A stretch of DNA of 64,000 nucleotides from Phalacrocorax aristotelis (lineage: Eukaryota > Chordata > Aves > Suliformes > Phalacrocoracidae): positions 8,397,690-8,461,689 of the forward strand of contig NC_134276.1 of NCBI RefSeq assembly GCF_949628215.1. The letters are read 5' to 3'. Below are positions 12,656-26,229 of the stretch, piece after piece; within the stretch, counting starts at the first letter, position 1; every line of letters begins with the position of its first letter. The translations under genes were made by a program, and so were the position numbers. The notes under the pieces are model-generated. The model was not told where the DNA came from. It saw only the letters and a program-made list of their open reading frames with translations, and searched no databases.

Positions 12656-15600
12656 AATATTATTTCCATAGTAAAGACAGAAAAGCTGAAGCAGAGCAAG
12701 GACAGCAAAAGGGCATCTGGAGACTTCAAAACGGGATAAGTCTTGACTCTCCTGCTTCAATACCTAGGCAATTTCCCTCCATTAACTGGACATCAAAGAC
12801 TTCTATTTTTAATTTAAATGTGTTATCAGTAAAAGAATGACAGTGACTGCTTAAAAATTCTAAAACAGACTGGTAAGAATGAGAGGGCAACATGACCTGA
12901 ATTTCTGCTGAATCTATCAGTCTCTCAAAGGGCATTAATCCAGTATTGTCTCTCTTGCCATTAACTGGACTTTTGCTATTGACTCTGTTCTGGCCAGGGC
13001 ACTTTAATTAAGAAAACAATCTTTTCTTCTTTCCTTTCCTACAGATGAAGACTGGGATATATCAGAGGGGATATTTCACAAGGACACAAAAAGCATTCAA
13101 ATTAATAATTTTATTTCTATTACTAACTGCCTTTAAACTGGATCAGTGTAATATACAAGATAGATCTGAGAGCATTTGGCTCTGCTTTCTATGGTATTAA
13201 GTTACTTAAGAGATTGCTACTATGGCTTAGATTAGAGAAACATTAACAGAGCTGAAACCATCCAAATGGCTGATTTCTTTTTGATATAACAATTGATTTT
13301 TCTTGAACTATTGAGAGTCCAGTTGTTACTTGCATGTTCCTAATTTTGTTTGCACCTCAGAGGGAGATGGAGCAAATCTTTGAGAAGTTTGCTGGATGAA
13401 GTTTGCTTAGTCACAAAAAATCAGCACAGCAAACTTTCAGTGACATAAAACATACACAAACTCAAACACTTGTCTTTTAATAGTGGATGGGCCCATACCA
13501 TAAGTGTCTCTGAAAATCTCCTGGAAGTTGCTATATTTGCTGGCGTAAACCCAGAATTAATGGGGTGTCTTCTATTTGCTGCATATTTGAGTAAGCAGCA
13601 TGAACAAGAAGCAGAATAATAACCTTCAGAGATGGCTTTAACTGCTCTCCTGTTGTGGTCCTCTGAGCTTTGTTTGTTATGATTCTGCATGTTTTCCCGT
13701 TTGCTTCGCTCTCCAAGTTCCAGAAGAATCCAGATTCCCCTATGAAAAAGCACAGTGCTTAGTCACTAAAGCCTAGGGACAGTGCTAGGTTAGCCCTTAC
13801 ATTCACATCTTTGCCAGTATATGGAATTTACTGGTTCGCATAATGCTTCCCCTAAAGCCCTTGCAGCCTGATGCTGCTCTGAATTGCAGAGGGCTCAGCA
13901 GGCACAGAAGGGCTGGGCTTTGCTAACTCAGCCTTTGGATTGCAGAACTCACAAGGTCCCTCAAACCATGAAGCAGATGCTTAAAAAAGGAGGTGAGAAG
14001 AAAAAATATCTACCCGAGCCAGTCAGAAGCACTTCCTCTACAAAGGAAGTCATCGTTTATACATAACCGAGTCAGGAATGGCAGCTAAATGTTGCAAAAG
14101 GGAGGGACTATTTTTCTATGGATCCTCAGATCATTCAACATTTTGGTTCCTGCTGTGACTAGGACTTTTATGGTCATAAAATGCTGTAGCTGTTTGTATT
14201 GTAAAAATCTGTATGAACAACATGTCACCACATTAAATCGCATTGTGTTTCTGTGTATTTCTATTCCGAACGCAGTTGACTTGTGAAAAGGCTTAAGAGT
14301 CCTTTAGGGACTTATCCTTGTTGGTTTTGCAGAGAAATACAATGAGAGATTTCATGCAACTCTTTTGCGTGCAGCTTTTTCTCAATACTGTGATATGGTT
14401 AATTAATTTTTAAAGCAGCCACTAATAGAGCTTGCCTGTAAACTAGATGTTAGTCTTAGGAGAATAAATAGTGACAGATTTTTTTCAATTAACCCAAGAG
14501 CAGCACAGCAATTAGTGTATCTGTATTTGCTGTTGTATTGTGCGTCCTCTGATGTCTGAATCATTCTTCTGCTTTTCATTTTGGATGCCTGCAAAAGATT
14601 TCCAAGCACTCGCTGCTCCGGATAATAAAGAGAACATTAGCTGGGAAGGAAAAGTTGGATTTTATTCAAAGTCCCAGTTCTGCTTTGTTGTGTTGTTAAG
14701 CTCTCCTCTTTTTTTGGTTTCAAAGACATTGCTCACTAATGGACATTATTATCTGCTGATTTCTGAGTAAGAAGATTTTTTTAGTATAACAGGGTTATTA
14801 CAGTAAATGCAGGAGACTATATTGATTAACATTATCTTCAGCAGATCCAAGAAGTAAGGGTGCTGGTAAGAAAGCTACTGAGTAATTCAGCCAATCCTCA
14901 ATACTATTCCCACTAGCATTACAGCAAAAGAACTTGCCTAATCTGGGGCCTGTCAGTTCAGAGAAATAAAAAGAGCCTAATTCTGATCTTGAACACACAG
15001 TTTTGTATTGGCATAATTCCATCAGTTTCATTCTTGTTACCTCATACTTGGTGTACACCAGCATCAAGCAAATCATGAGGAGAACGTTATCTGCCATGTC
15101 TCATGTTGTTTTGTGAAGACTGCTAAATCACAGAGAAGAAGGTGAACGTAATGTTTACAGACACCATTTAGGTGGTGGTGCCTCGGTGGTGCCTCTTATT
15201 GAAACTACATGGTGGAGAAGATAATTACAAACCATTATAGCCATTAGCATACTAGTATGCAACTCTTTTGCCAAAAGTGTTTTAAACTCTTTTGCCTTTG
15301 GAAAAAAAAACTGCATCCCTCTATGAAAAGTTCATGACAGCAATTTCAGAGCACATAAGAAAAACATAAAAGGAAACCTATGCAGCAATTCTCAGTTCCA
15401 AAGGTCTTGCCAAATATTGCCAGGACAGCTCCTAGGGTCTTAATCTAACCTTAAACATCCACAGTATCAGTATCAATATCTGAAATACTCCCCATACACT
15501 CTCTTTCTACACCACAGGGAGAAACAGTCACTTGTAAGTTGTGACACATCTGGCGTATTTTCAGTATCTTTTTTAGAATGATCTGAAGTGCCCATTACTC

Positions 15601-18600
15601 TCCCATTGACTATTAAAGTAGATTAGATGATGAGATCATATGTGTAGGTGTCTCCAGCTGGTCAGATAAGGCCCACCTTTTAATCTTATTTTTGAAAGGG
15701 GAATGTGGAGAAGTAACAGTAGTGAACTTGTTTGAATCTATAACACTGACTAACTCAGTATGGAGAGCAGTCTAAGTTGTCCTTCACCAAGAGGCACCAG
15801 TCAAAACATTTCTCTGTACAAATACAAGGAGTTTGGGGCAGCATGTTCCACCAACCCACCATTCGACTTCTCCAGGCATACGTATCTGCTGCCTCACTTA
15901 TACAGCTGGCAAGAAGCTAATATGAGATGCAAGGGAGGTTTGCTGCATCCTCCTCGGCTCCGTTCCACAGGGTCAAGGATAGCCAAGACCAAAGAATTAC
16001 AAATCCTAAAACAGTTCAGAAATGCAATTCAGTGGGTAAGAGTCAGAGATGGGCTTCACGCTTTTCCCATGTATACGAAAGCACTCCCTCAGGACTTTGA
16101 TGGCCACCATATGAAACTGAGTAGCCTCAAACATCTACCCCAACTACCTCTCACACTGTCCTGGAGGGAATGGATGTAGGAAGAAGTCCTGCATCAGTGA
16201 CAACATAATGTTTAATATCTTGTGATTCTACTGGACTAGAAAAATGGGATTCCAGCTCTCCAGCAGGCAACTGATCAATTCCTTCTAACACTTTGACACT
16301 AAAAATGTGGCACTGTAGATGGAATTTCTGTTTTACGTGTTTTTTCATGGGTTTCTAAAATGTATTAGTTATGAATTATCACTCCCTCAATGGTTTGCAC
16401 AGCTAGACGCAGGGTTGTTAAGGTAATCGTATTACCAGCAGAGGACAAAATCTTACAACTCTTAGAAATTTTCTGTAGGCTTTCCCTGTTCAAATATATG
16501 GCACAGTGTGACATGTTCAGAGTGATCCCAGAGTTTCATCTCTTCTCCCTACTCCCCAGCTAAGACTTACAGATGAGAGATGACAAGGGAAAACTCTTGC
16601 CCCAGATTTGGCGTCAGATCAGCAACCTACAGCCTGTCCCTTGCAGTCATGTTGAAAAGCATCCAGCAAACCCAAAGAATGGTAGCTCAACACACCCAGA
16701 GGAGTCCCACTCTCACTTACAATGTTGACCTCTTGCTAGGAATGGTGCTCCCTTATTTTAACAAGGTCCCTATGTTTTATTCAGATAAGATTTAGGGTAA
16801 AAGGACCTATCTTATTCTATTAACCAGATGATTAAAGTGGATTAAAATTGCAATAATTGGAAGAGTTATACAGGAAAAGTCCTGTGTGACCCACCATGGG
16901 AGGTTCTTAGATATATGTCTTGCTTTTACTGTTATCTGGATCTGTCTTATCCTGGGGATGCTGTGGAGACAGAGACCAAGATCTCCAATGACCTAACTTG
17001 GCAGGGGCCTCCAACTTCCATTAATTTTTCCTGTCTAAAAGAAGTTCTAACCATTGATTTTCCACAGAAAAAACAACATGGTAGTAAGTTACATGGGTGA
17101 TTAGTTCTTTTCCTCATCTCAAGCTTTCCTCACTATCATTTTGATCTTTTGCAACTTTGTGAGGAAAAAGTGGCATAAATTTGCTTTTCAAGGAATATAT
17201 CAGACTATCCCTACGTGAAGCTGGGAACAAAATGCTTTAGTTCAGTCCCAGTTCCTACCTTCCTCTCTCTCTAGCACATAATTAACCGAAGGGTGGGAGG
17301 TAAGATTGAGAATAATGTGGAGCTGATTCACTTTCTACATACACTGGCTAAAATACAGAGTATTACTGCATGCATCAGTGGAATTAAAGAAGAAATTAGT
17401 CTGAGATCACTCATAAACAGACCCAGTCAGACATGACTGTTGCATGAATGGGAATGCATAAATCAATCTTTGCCAAAGGTTACTAGTAATTTATAGTTTT
17501 GGATTTTTGGAAGCTCCAAGTACGATGCTATTTACTTGTATTGCTTGTTGAACAAGCATGCTTAACAGGGCAGTCACAGTATCTAAATGCTACCTTCTCT
17601 CTCAAATATATCTTGACTGATGAGCAACTCTGAGATGTCATAGGCCAAACACTGCCTTTGAAGTTGGAAAACATCTGTTGATTGATGCTTGCTTGAAGAG
17701 CTGTCATAGGGAACATGGAGGAACGAGTAATTGTCATAACATGCCTAATATTGAAAGGTGATGTGTTTCTTTTTCATCATTTCTAAAACAGAGTAAACTG
17801 AAAGCTGTTTGATGACAAAGCATGTGAAAATGGATAGACTTTTTTGACATGTGTGTGAAAATAACTGATTACTTTGTTTTAAAGAAAGAACACTGTAAAT
17901 ATGTAGAAGAACTAAAAGAAACACAAAATAAATATGTTTGGATCCCTTTGATCCCTGGCAGTCACTGGGGAGTTCCACAGTTCTGCCCTGTGTGGGGTGC
18001 TGATTAAGAGAGTAGCTCTAATTATTCCTTGAATATGAAGCCATATCATGTTGGAATGTGATCTTTTTTATAGCTCAGGAGCTTAGCAAATGAAAATTAT
18101 TATCTTATCAGGAGCTGGATGGAAGAGCTATTTAGTGGAAGCAGTAGTTTAGATTCAAAAGATGGCATTCTTCCCTTGCACCTACAAATGCCTCAGCTTT
18201 GTGCTGAGGAGGTCTTGTGCTTTCTGAGGAGAGACAAATTGTGACCATTTGTTAGCCCCACCAAGTCATGATGATCAGCCCTCTTCCAGCTCAAGCAATT
18301 ATACTGACCACACTTCAGCAAGATGTGAAGTCTGTCTCTGCATTTCTCCTCTGATCTCAATTTACTGTCTTCAGGTAAGTCCCTCCTCTCAGTTGCCATA
18401 TCCTCAACTTGACGGCCTTCAACCCCTATAAGGTTGGAGGCTTTTCTTGACTGCCTCATTGTTCGCTTTGACTTCACTTAATTATGAACTCCACCACCAC
18501 TAGAGCTGACTTTGCACTGAACTTTTGCTCCACCCCTACTTTCTGATTCCTGTAACACCAAATTTGAATACTTTCTCCTTATCTAGAGTCACACTTAGGG

Positions 18601-20271
18601 ACAAATCAGTTCTCTACTGCAGTGATCTCATCTCCTATCTGGAACATGGATTTTACGTTTCACATATGGCTGAAAAGGTCCATGCATGAAGTCACCTAAC
18701 TTGCAGCTATCCAGTGCAGAGGGTAAGACAAAGGAGAGCATCCACAAGCCCTTGTGAGGCAGCACGAGGAAAAGCATACGGAAGATACACTAGAGACACA
18801 GATACCATTGTCAAAGTAAAAGAAGCTCCTTCACCCAAGTCAGAGGAAGGACAGGTGGCAGTACCCCTGGTATGTGGAAGTCCCTTGCCTACACAGCCAA
18901 ACTAAACCCTGTAAGTAAGGTTTTCCAGAGCATAACTTTTTGCCTGAAGAGACTGCATGTCCCTCGTCCCACAGCCTCTCTGCTGCTTTCACCAGCACTG
19001 GCTGGACGTTACAGGTCAGGAACCTTCACTGCTCCTGTCACAGCTGCTGCCACGCTACTGAACACATCAGTGGCAAATGGAAGACAAAAATTATATGCTG
19101 CTTTATGGAAAGTTCATTGCCTTGTGCTAGATGAGGGCATGTCTTTGATGTGCTCATCTTCTCTGTCTCTTCTTTAATAGCAGGGGAAAGATGCTGCTGG
19201 AAACACTGTCATAAATCTTTATGCAGTCGTTGGGGAATGAGAGCTGATGCCATGCTGAGCTGAATGTTCTCAGTCACATAAACAACAGGAGAAAACTTAA
19301 CTCAGGCCAAAGAACTGAATTCAACCCTGACACATATAGTGGCAACTCAATTAGTTAATGAGTTTTTAAGGTATTTAGATAATGACAGGTGGGAAGACCC
19401 AATTTCTACTACACTCAGTAGCACTGAGCTGGGTTCTTTAAGAATTGCCATCAGCCTACATATTTAGATGTTTAAACACATTTTTCTTTTTCAGCTGTCC
19501 CTTACTTACCCCAGCTCATGTTCTTCTACAGGGAGTTCAGTACCTTTCCTCTTATTTTCCTACCTACTCTGAGTCCCTGGCTGCTATCTGCACCTACTCT
19601 CTCCTCCACTCCTGTCCAGAAGATGAACTCAACACAACACTCCTTGACAAGCCCAGGCAAGGCAGCCCCTCAGCAGTAAACCCACCTCTTCCCAACATGG
19701 CAAGTGGTCCCCTTGCTGAACACAGCATCCCCAGCTGCTCAGACTCCTGTATCTGCCAGGGCAGGCTGCCCGGCACTCACTGGGCTGGGCTGAAATCAGC
19801 AGGCTGTGAAGTACAAGAAACACAGGCCAGCGCCCAGCATTCAAGACATGAGGTGCACTGTGGCTGGTATGATGTATCAATGGGAATTAGGAGCAGATGA
19901 AATCACATCTACGCGATGCTGTCTGCAAGAGCGCTGGGGAAGCAGATGCAGTGCACAGCACAGCTCTGCAGGCCCAACCTTATCACTTAGACCTTCTTTC
20001 TCACTTGCCATTGCTTTGCTCTCCCAGCTGCTACCTGAAAGCATGGATCATCACATACCCCAGAGAACAGCTCACCAGTTCAGTCCGTGGGTGTGTGATA
20101 CAGGTCTGTGCTGTTGGTCATTCTAGGTCTGTTCCACAGGAGGAAGTACAGGAAAACTATACATGATCTGAGAACCATGAAATACAATTTAAGAGGTTTG
20201 TATGTTGTCCTGGGTTCTGGAGTGGGGATGACTTTTACTTTGAACAAATTGCCAAGCCTGTAAGTCAGGTA
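12656..20271. other. Intergenic, nothing recognised
   Basis: About 7.6 kb of AT-rich sequence. Frames stay below about 140 codons and show no family motif on either strand. Confidence 0.6.
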
Positions 20272-20745
20272 TTAATGACTGCTGAGTTCCTGGAGTGTGT
20301 CCAGACAAGGGCAACAAAGCTGCTGAAGGGTCTGGAGAGCAGGTCTTATGAGGAGAAGTTGAGGGGACTGGAGGTGTTTAGCCTGGAGAAGAGGAGGCTG
20401 AGGGGAGACCTTATCGCTCTCTACAACTGCCTGAAAGGAGGCTGTAGTGAGGTGGTTGTTGGTCTCTTCTCGCAGGTGACCAGCAATAGGATGAGAGGAA
20501 ATGGCCTCAAGCTGCATCAGGGGAGGTTTAGATTGGCTATCAAGAAAAAATTCTTTGCTGGAAGAGTGGTCAGGCATTGGAACAGGCTGCCCAGGGAGGT
20601 GGTGGAGTCGCCATCCCTGGGGGTATTCAAAAAACATGTAGATGTGGCACTTGAGGACATTTAGGAGGCCTGGAGGTGTTGGGTTGATGGTTGGCCTTGA
20701 TGATCCTAGAGGACATTTCCAACCTTAATGATTCTATGATTCTAC
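20272..20745 (+). mobile_element. CR1 LINE 3' fragment
   Basis: A single 129-codon frame (20275-20664) with the CR1 ORF2 C-terminus: [40 protein letters not shown] and [20 protein letters not shown]. The tail is TTCCAACCTTAATGATTCTA plus TGATTCTA. It is very close in sequence to the tails at 28.0-28.4 kb and 36.9-37.3 kb (inverted). Confidence 0.95.
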
Positions 20746-23700
20746 AACTGATTTGCTCTGTGTATGGACAAGGAATGTGTGTGAGGGATGGGGGAATGGC
20801 ATGGGAGAAGGGGAGGCAGGGGGACTACACGGAGTCCAAGGGAGAACAAATGCCTCTACTCCATGTGCAGTGTCAGCAACCTGGCATCAGCAACGTTGCT
20901 TAGACCAAGAATGGCTTCAAGATGGGGTGCCTGTCCTGGTCTTTTAAAAAGAATTGTAATGTTGTGTTATCTTTCCTACATTATTATTTAAAAAACAAAA
21001 AATGATCATTTCTTCCACCCTGGAGGTGTCCACAGCCTTTCCACAGCTCATTTCTCGGTGCACTACAGGATGCAAAATAACATCTCAGGGACCAGCTGGG
21101 AGGAGCTGCTTCCTCAATGGTTTTTGACTGTTCCGAAAATAGCAGCTGCAAGCTGTGTATTCTCATGGGAGGCATTTCTGCCCGCACACCATTCATCCGC
21201 ACACCATTCACTGTGGCAATGCAGGTCAACTCGGGAGTCCCAAAGTGCAACTTTCAAAAGCCTTCTGAAATGAAATTTCCCCTGCAGTTCCCCCAGCATG
21301 CCTCAGTGCCCGCAAGGCATGTGTGCAACTCAGCTCCCTCTGCCAGCAACCTCCACTCTTGATTTCTTCTTCCTGAGCAAGAGGCAGGAAGGGCAGAGCC
21401 CTGACACCCTCTCTGGGGGGGCTTCAACTTTCATTGGCCTCCTCCCTTTAACCAGGCTAGAGCTGCATGTTTCAGAAAGCCAATTTTAAGACTGACGGTG
21501 AATTCTCAACTGACCTGAAGTGAAGGTAGTAGAAAATGTGAAACCAGGGGTGTATTTATTTATAGTTCAGTCAAATATAATCACGCAGGACACAGCCCCA
21601 CAGACATGGATGTTTCCCATTGGAGCTAAGATTCTGAGGACTCTTTCATAATCTTTAAATTAAATGCAATTTCTTATATTGGAAAACAATTCTCCTATTA
21701 AAGTCTTTGGATGTATTGCCATGCCATACACATCTGTTTAAACTCTCATCCATCAGTCACATCCAGGAGGCACAATGAGCTCTTTGCCAACTAACTACAG
21801 ACCAAATATCACCCTGGAATTACTTATCTACCAATTTCAAATAAGGACTGAACTCTGAGAAAACTGCGAGCACCTAAAACCAGTAAAGTCCACTGAATAA
21901 ATCATTCCTGAATAATTTATTGCTCAACACTATTATAGTGCCAGGGATGAGGAGTTGGAAATAGGAAATAATTAGTGAGGAACTCTAGGATAAAATATTT
22001 TTTACCTGAAATCCATTTTGGAGTTTCTTAACCATGGGTCTATCCAGGGAGCAGATCTTGCTAAGAATGCTTTGCAAGAACTTTGATTTTTATTGCATTC
22101 TAATGTGATTTTAAAGCTCATTAAAGCAACTCCTTTTGTGCTGCCAGCAATGAAAGCCTTAATGTTAAGAGTCCCCTGGAGTCCACAGTGCAGATAAGCA
22201 CCGTTGTTTTTCACTAAGCTCAGCCTCTTCAGCTACCAGCTCACAGAATAAAACAGAAGCTTGCTGCCAGCAGCAACCTGGAAGCCAGACTTCTAGATAA
22301 TGCGCTTGCAGCAAAGACATGGCCCTTTCTGTACAAAAATGCTTTAGTCACAGAAAATAAGCAGCTGTATGTTGCATGCTGTCCAGAGTGTAACACAGAA
22401 TATACGCTGAGCATTTCTTAAAATCCCTTCTTCCACCTTTTATTTACCAAGATCTCCGACGAGAAACATTCCGGTAATGTTATAGTTGCTTATATATTTG
22501 CCGTGCAATGATGGGTGCATGTTTTAAAAGCCATAATTAACTTTCAAATATAATTCCTCTCTTAAAAAAAAGAAAAGAACTCCTGGAGCCTCTGTTCTCG
22601 ATCAATGGCTCCACATCAAATTTGTCCAATTTGCAAGTAAAATTTAGTCTTATTCCTAACTGACAGCATATTCAGGAGAGGATTGGGAAGTCAAGTTGGT
22701 TGGTTTTTATTGACTTGCAAATCATCCACTAGTAATAACAACTTTGTGATACAAAACCTAAAATAGATTGCAATGCATTCTCCTGTAGTGCATGAATTTT
22801 CCATGGAAATTAACAGAATTAAATTTCAAGACTTGACTTACCAATTTAAAATGTGTCAGCATAGGTGGACAGTTCTGTTGAGTCAGCAAGCGTGTGGGTT
22901 AGGGTTTCTTTATTTGTGACTGCACTAAAATGAACAATTACAAATTTAATTGCTGAATACACTGCTGTCCAAATAACAATTTTGTGTTTTAGTTAAAGCA
23001 TATTACGAATGTCAAGAAATATGTTCAGCTAAAATTTAAGGAGAGAATTTTCAAAGGTGAAGTTGAAAAGTCTTACAGCTCTTGTTTTCCACTGAAAATC
23101 AGATATCTGCACAGACTTCCCATAATTCTGTAAAACATTTCATCTTGCCTTTACTATTAGACCTGGCAATCAATACTACCCTTTTAACCTTTGTGGTGCA
23201 AAAAAGTGCTTAATGCAGCAAGAACCTTAAATGGAAGCAACAAGATCTTTCCTTCATTGCACATGCTGCAAACTGGAGAAGATGCCCTACCCCTTCTGGT
23301 GGGGTTAGCCACACTGCATGGGCTCTGGTCCGGTCTCAGAGTCAAGACATCGCTGCTTATCCTCGGGTATTCTGCATGGGTAAAGACCATGTAGGCTGTG
23401 GACAGTGCAATGTCATCGTCTGCACATGTTGGCACAGTCCCAGGCTTGCTTTTGACCATGGCTAGCTAGCCCTTGACCGCAAAAAGATGTTCTCATGCGG
23501 CTTCTGGATCAGCTCATGTAAGAGAAATCACTCTAGATTTTTCCCCTAGGAGGGGAGAGCATAGGAGACGCGAGCATAGGAGACAACGCATCCATCAGAG
23601 TTAGAAGAAGCCTCAGATCCCCTTCTAAGGCCTGGCCACAGTGCTGCTGGTGCGGAGAATCTTTTTAACCTAAAAAGCTAGTGGACCTCTTCAGGACATA

Positions 23701-26229
23701 AATAGCTGGTGAAAGCTGTGATGATTTATTGGCTGTGGGCAGTGGTGAGGAGATATGGCTTGACAAATGGCTTTGGAGTGTCCTTCCCTGCCCATCATAC
23801 CAGACTGCCATAATTTATAAGTGACTCTAAAGACCATGGTTCCCTGGATCCTGGACTTCTGACTGACTTCAGCCCATGCTAGCATGCGACAAGACAACCC
23901 TCATACCCTTTCACTGTACACTGTGCTACCAGGCAATCCCCAAGAGCTGGATATGGGAGCTCCCCATCACCGCAGCCACCTCAAGGAGCACCCTTTGTGT
24001 AACAAATAATCTTCAACAGGCATCTAGAGTGCAGTACAACAGCAGGGACTTCTTCCCTTCTCAGAGTTGCTCTTGACATTTCAGGAAAAGTTTAGGGCAG
24101 ACCAACGCACACCTCATCCTACAAGATACTGGACAATAAACTTGTAATTGCTCCCTGATCACTCTCTGGAGTTATGTTCCTGAGTGTTGAAAAGAGGCAT
24201 TCAGATGTCTTCCAAGTGAAGAGGTACTCCAGTCAAACGACCTAAATGCAAATGTCAGTGTTCCAGTAGCGAGCAATAGCGCTCACTATGACTATCCCCA
24301 CTGTAAAGCTAAAGCGAGAAACAGTTTACCACCTGCATTAGTGCTGTCTTTCCCAAAATCATCTTATAATTCCCAACAGGGCAGTTCTTGTTATGACTGT
24401 ATTGGAGTGATTGGAGTGATTGGAGTGATTGGAGTGATTGGAGCTCATCTGGTCTGTTTGGACTGTGAAGCTCCCCAGGTTCACAGCTCTGCATATGCCC
24501 CCTCTCAGTAGTTTGCCCCCTATTTCTACTGAAGCCAGACCCAAAAATAAGGTGAAGGAACATGATCAGGCCCTAAGAGGCCTGAGCAGATCAGCATGTG
24601 TTAGCATGCCTAACACCCCAACAGCCTCCTCATAAAGTACAGGTGTAACTAATTAAAACACAGGAGGAAAGAGGGGCAATGTCAGTGTATCACTTATATT
24701 TTATATAGCAGCTTTGTGTTACTGCATTCACCTGGGGGGTGAGACCCCAAAACACCTGCCCTGATTAGGGTGGGAAAACCACCCGCTCATGAGGTGTGTT
24801 TTTTTAGTCCCATTTGCTGACCTGAACACAGATCTTCTACATCGTGGGCAACCTCATTAACCCTTCAGGTGTGCTAAGAAAGGTCATCAGTATCTCTTCT
24901 TTAACAAGGCTAATCCTTTCCCCATTACTGATTATGGACATATACATGACACGCACAAAACTTCGGCAGAACAGAAATAAATGTAAAACCTTGAACATCA
25001 GTGCATAATAAGAAAGCATATGATTTTTTCTTAATTGAGTAATAGGACCATTAGTGTTAATAACAGCATTACTGTAGACATGAATATGTTAGGGTTTAAA
25101 ATGTCTCTATAGTAAATCACTAGGGTATTTTAGATTAAGATGTGCTTGCCAGACAGTAAATCTTACAACCACTTGCACTTCTGACTGGTGTTAAGGATTC
25201 TAACAAAGGATCAATATAAGTATACTAATAGTTCTTGCAATATGATATTCAGAGAACAGACTGCACTACACTACAGAATGGAGACATGAACTATTGGCTG
25301 TATCCTACAAATTTATATGGAAAATATATGGTTTAGGGATAAAAACAATATTCTTAGAAGCTTAGAAAGAGAGAAGTGACTGCCCAAGATGAGATCTCTG
25401 ATACTCGTCATTTGGGAGTGTAACAACTGCAAAGATTTTACTTTGTTAATGTGCTTACTTGATGCTACTGCTAAAACTGTATTTAGTTTTTACTGTGCGC
25501 ATGCCTATTTTTTCCATATTGCCATAGCACTGCTGAGGACAAACCTAATTTTAAAAAAATATTATCCTATAGCTTATCTATTAGCTATTGATTTCTCATA
25601 AAGTGGTCAAGAAAAAAAGGAAAACTGGAGCCTCTAATGCTGCCTAGACTTTGTTCATGATGGGAGAAGAAATACGACTAATATTTCAATCTCCTGCCCT
25701 ATTGAATCTGATTGTTCTTACTTAGTGTCTTGCTTCTATAATATATGAGAGAAGCTAATCTGTTTATCACTATTGGAGGATCATCCTTGCAATAACTCTT
25801 ACAACTGAAAGTCATTTATATGCATAGACGTCTCAGTGTGCCTTCCCAGTAACTCCTGGGCTATGGCCAACATATAAATATATAAGCTTTCCTTGCTCGT
25901 TTTGGCTGTCAACAAAGAAAAATGTCAGCAGTGACCATTTAGAAAGAACTTGTTTTCACACACGCTATAAAGTTCGTAGTCTGAAGGAATCAATAAAAAC
26001 CCTCCTTGCACCCTTTTATATTCGCAGGACTAGGGTGGGATTTTTTTGGTTGTTTATTTCACTTTTTTCCCCCCCCGTTATTAAACCCTTTGACTCCCAG
26101 CATGTCCCAGAGTGTCAGCTCAAGTGGGATCCTAAGCTAACATGGAGATGACTCCAACAGATCAGAATCAGTCACCTGGAGAAAAAGTAGTTACATTTTT
26201 TTAAGAAAAAGAAAAACCATAAATATATC
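20746..26229. other. Intergenic, only a minisatellite recognised
   Basis: About 5.5 kb. Apart from the 9-bp repeat at 24.4 kb and small duplications (near 21183-21213 and 23545-23575) I see no gene, RNA or transposon. Confidence 0.6.
24401..24443. repeat. 9-bp tandem repeat (ATTGGAGTG, about 4.8 copies)
   Basis: Four perfect copies of ATTGGAGTG and a partial fifth. On the minus strand it reads as repeated Ser-Asn-His or Leu-Gln-Ser triplets, which is only a by-product of the repeat. Confidence 0.95.
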
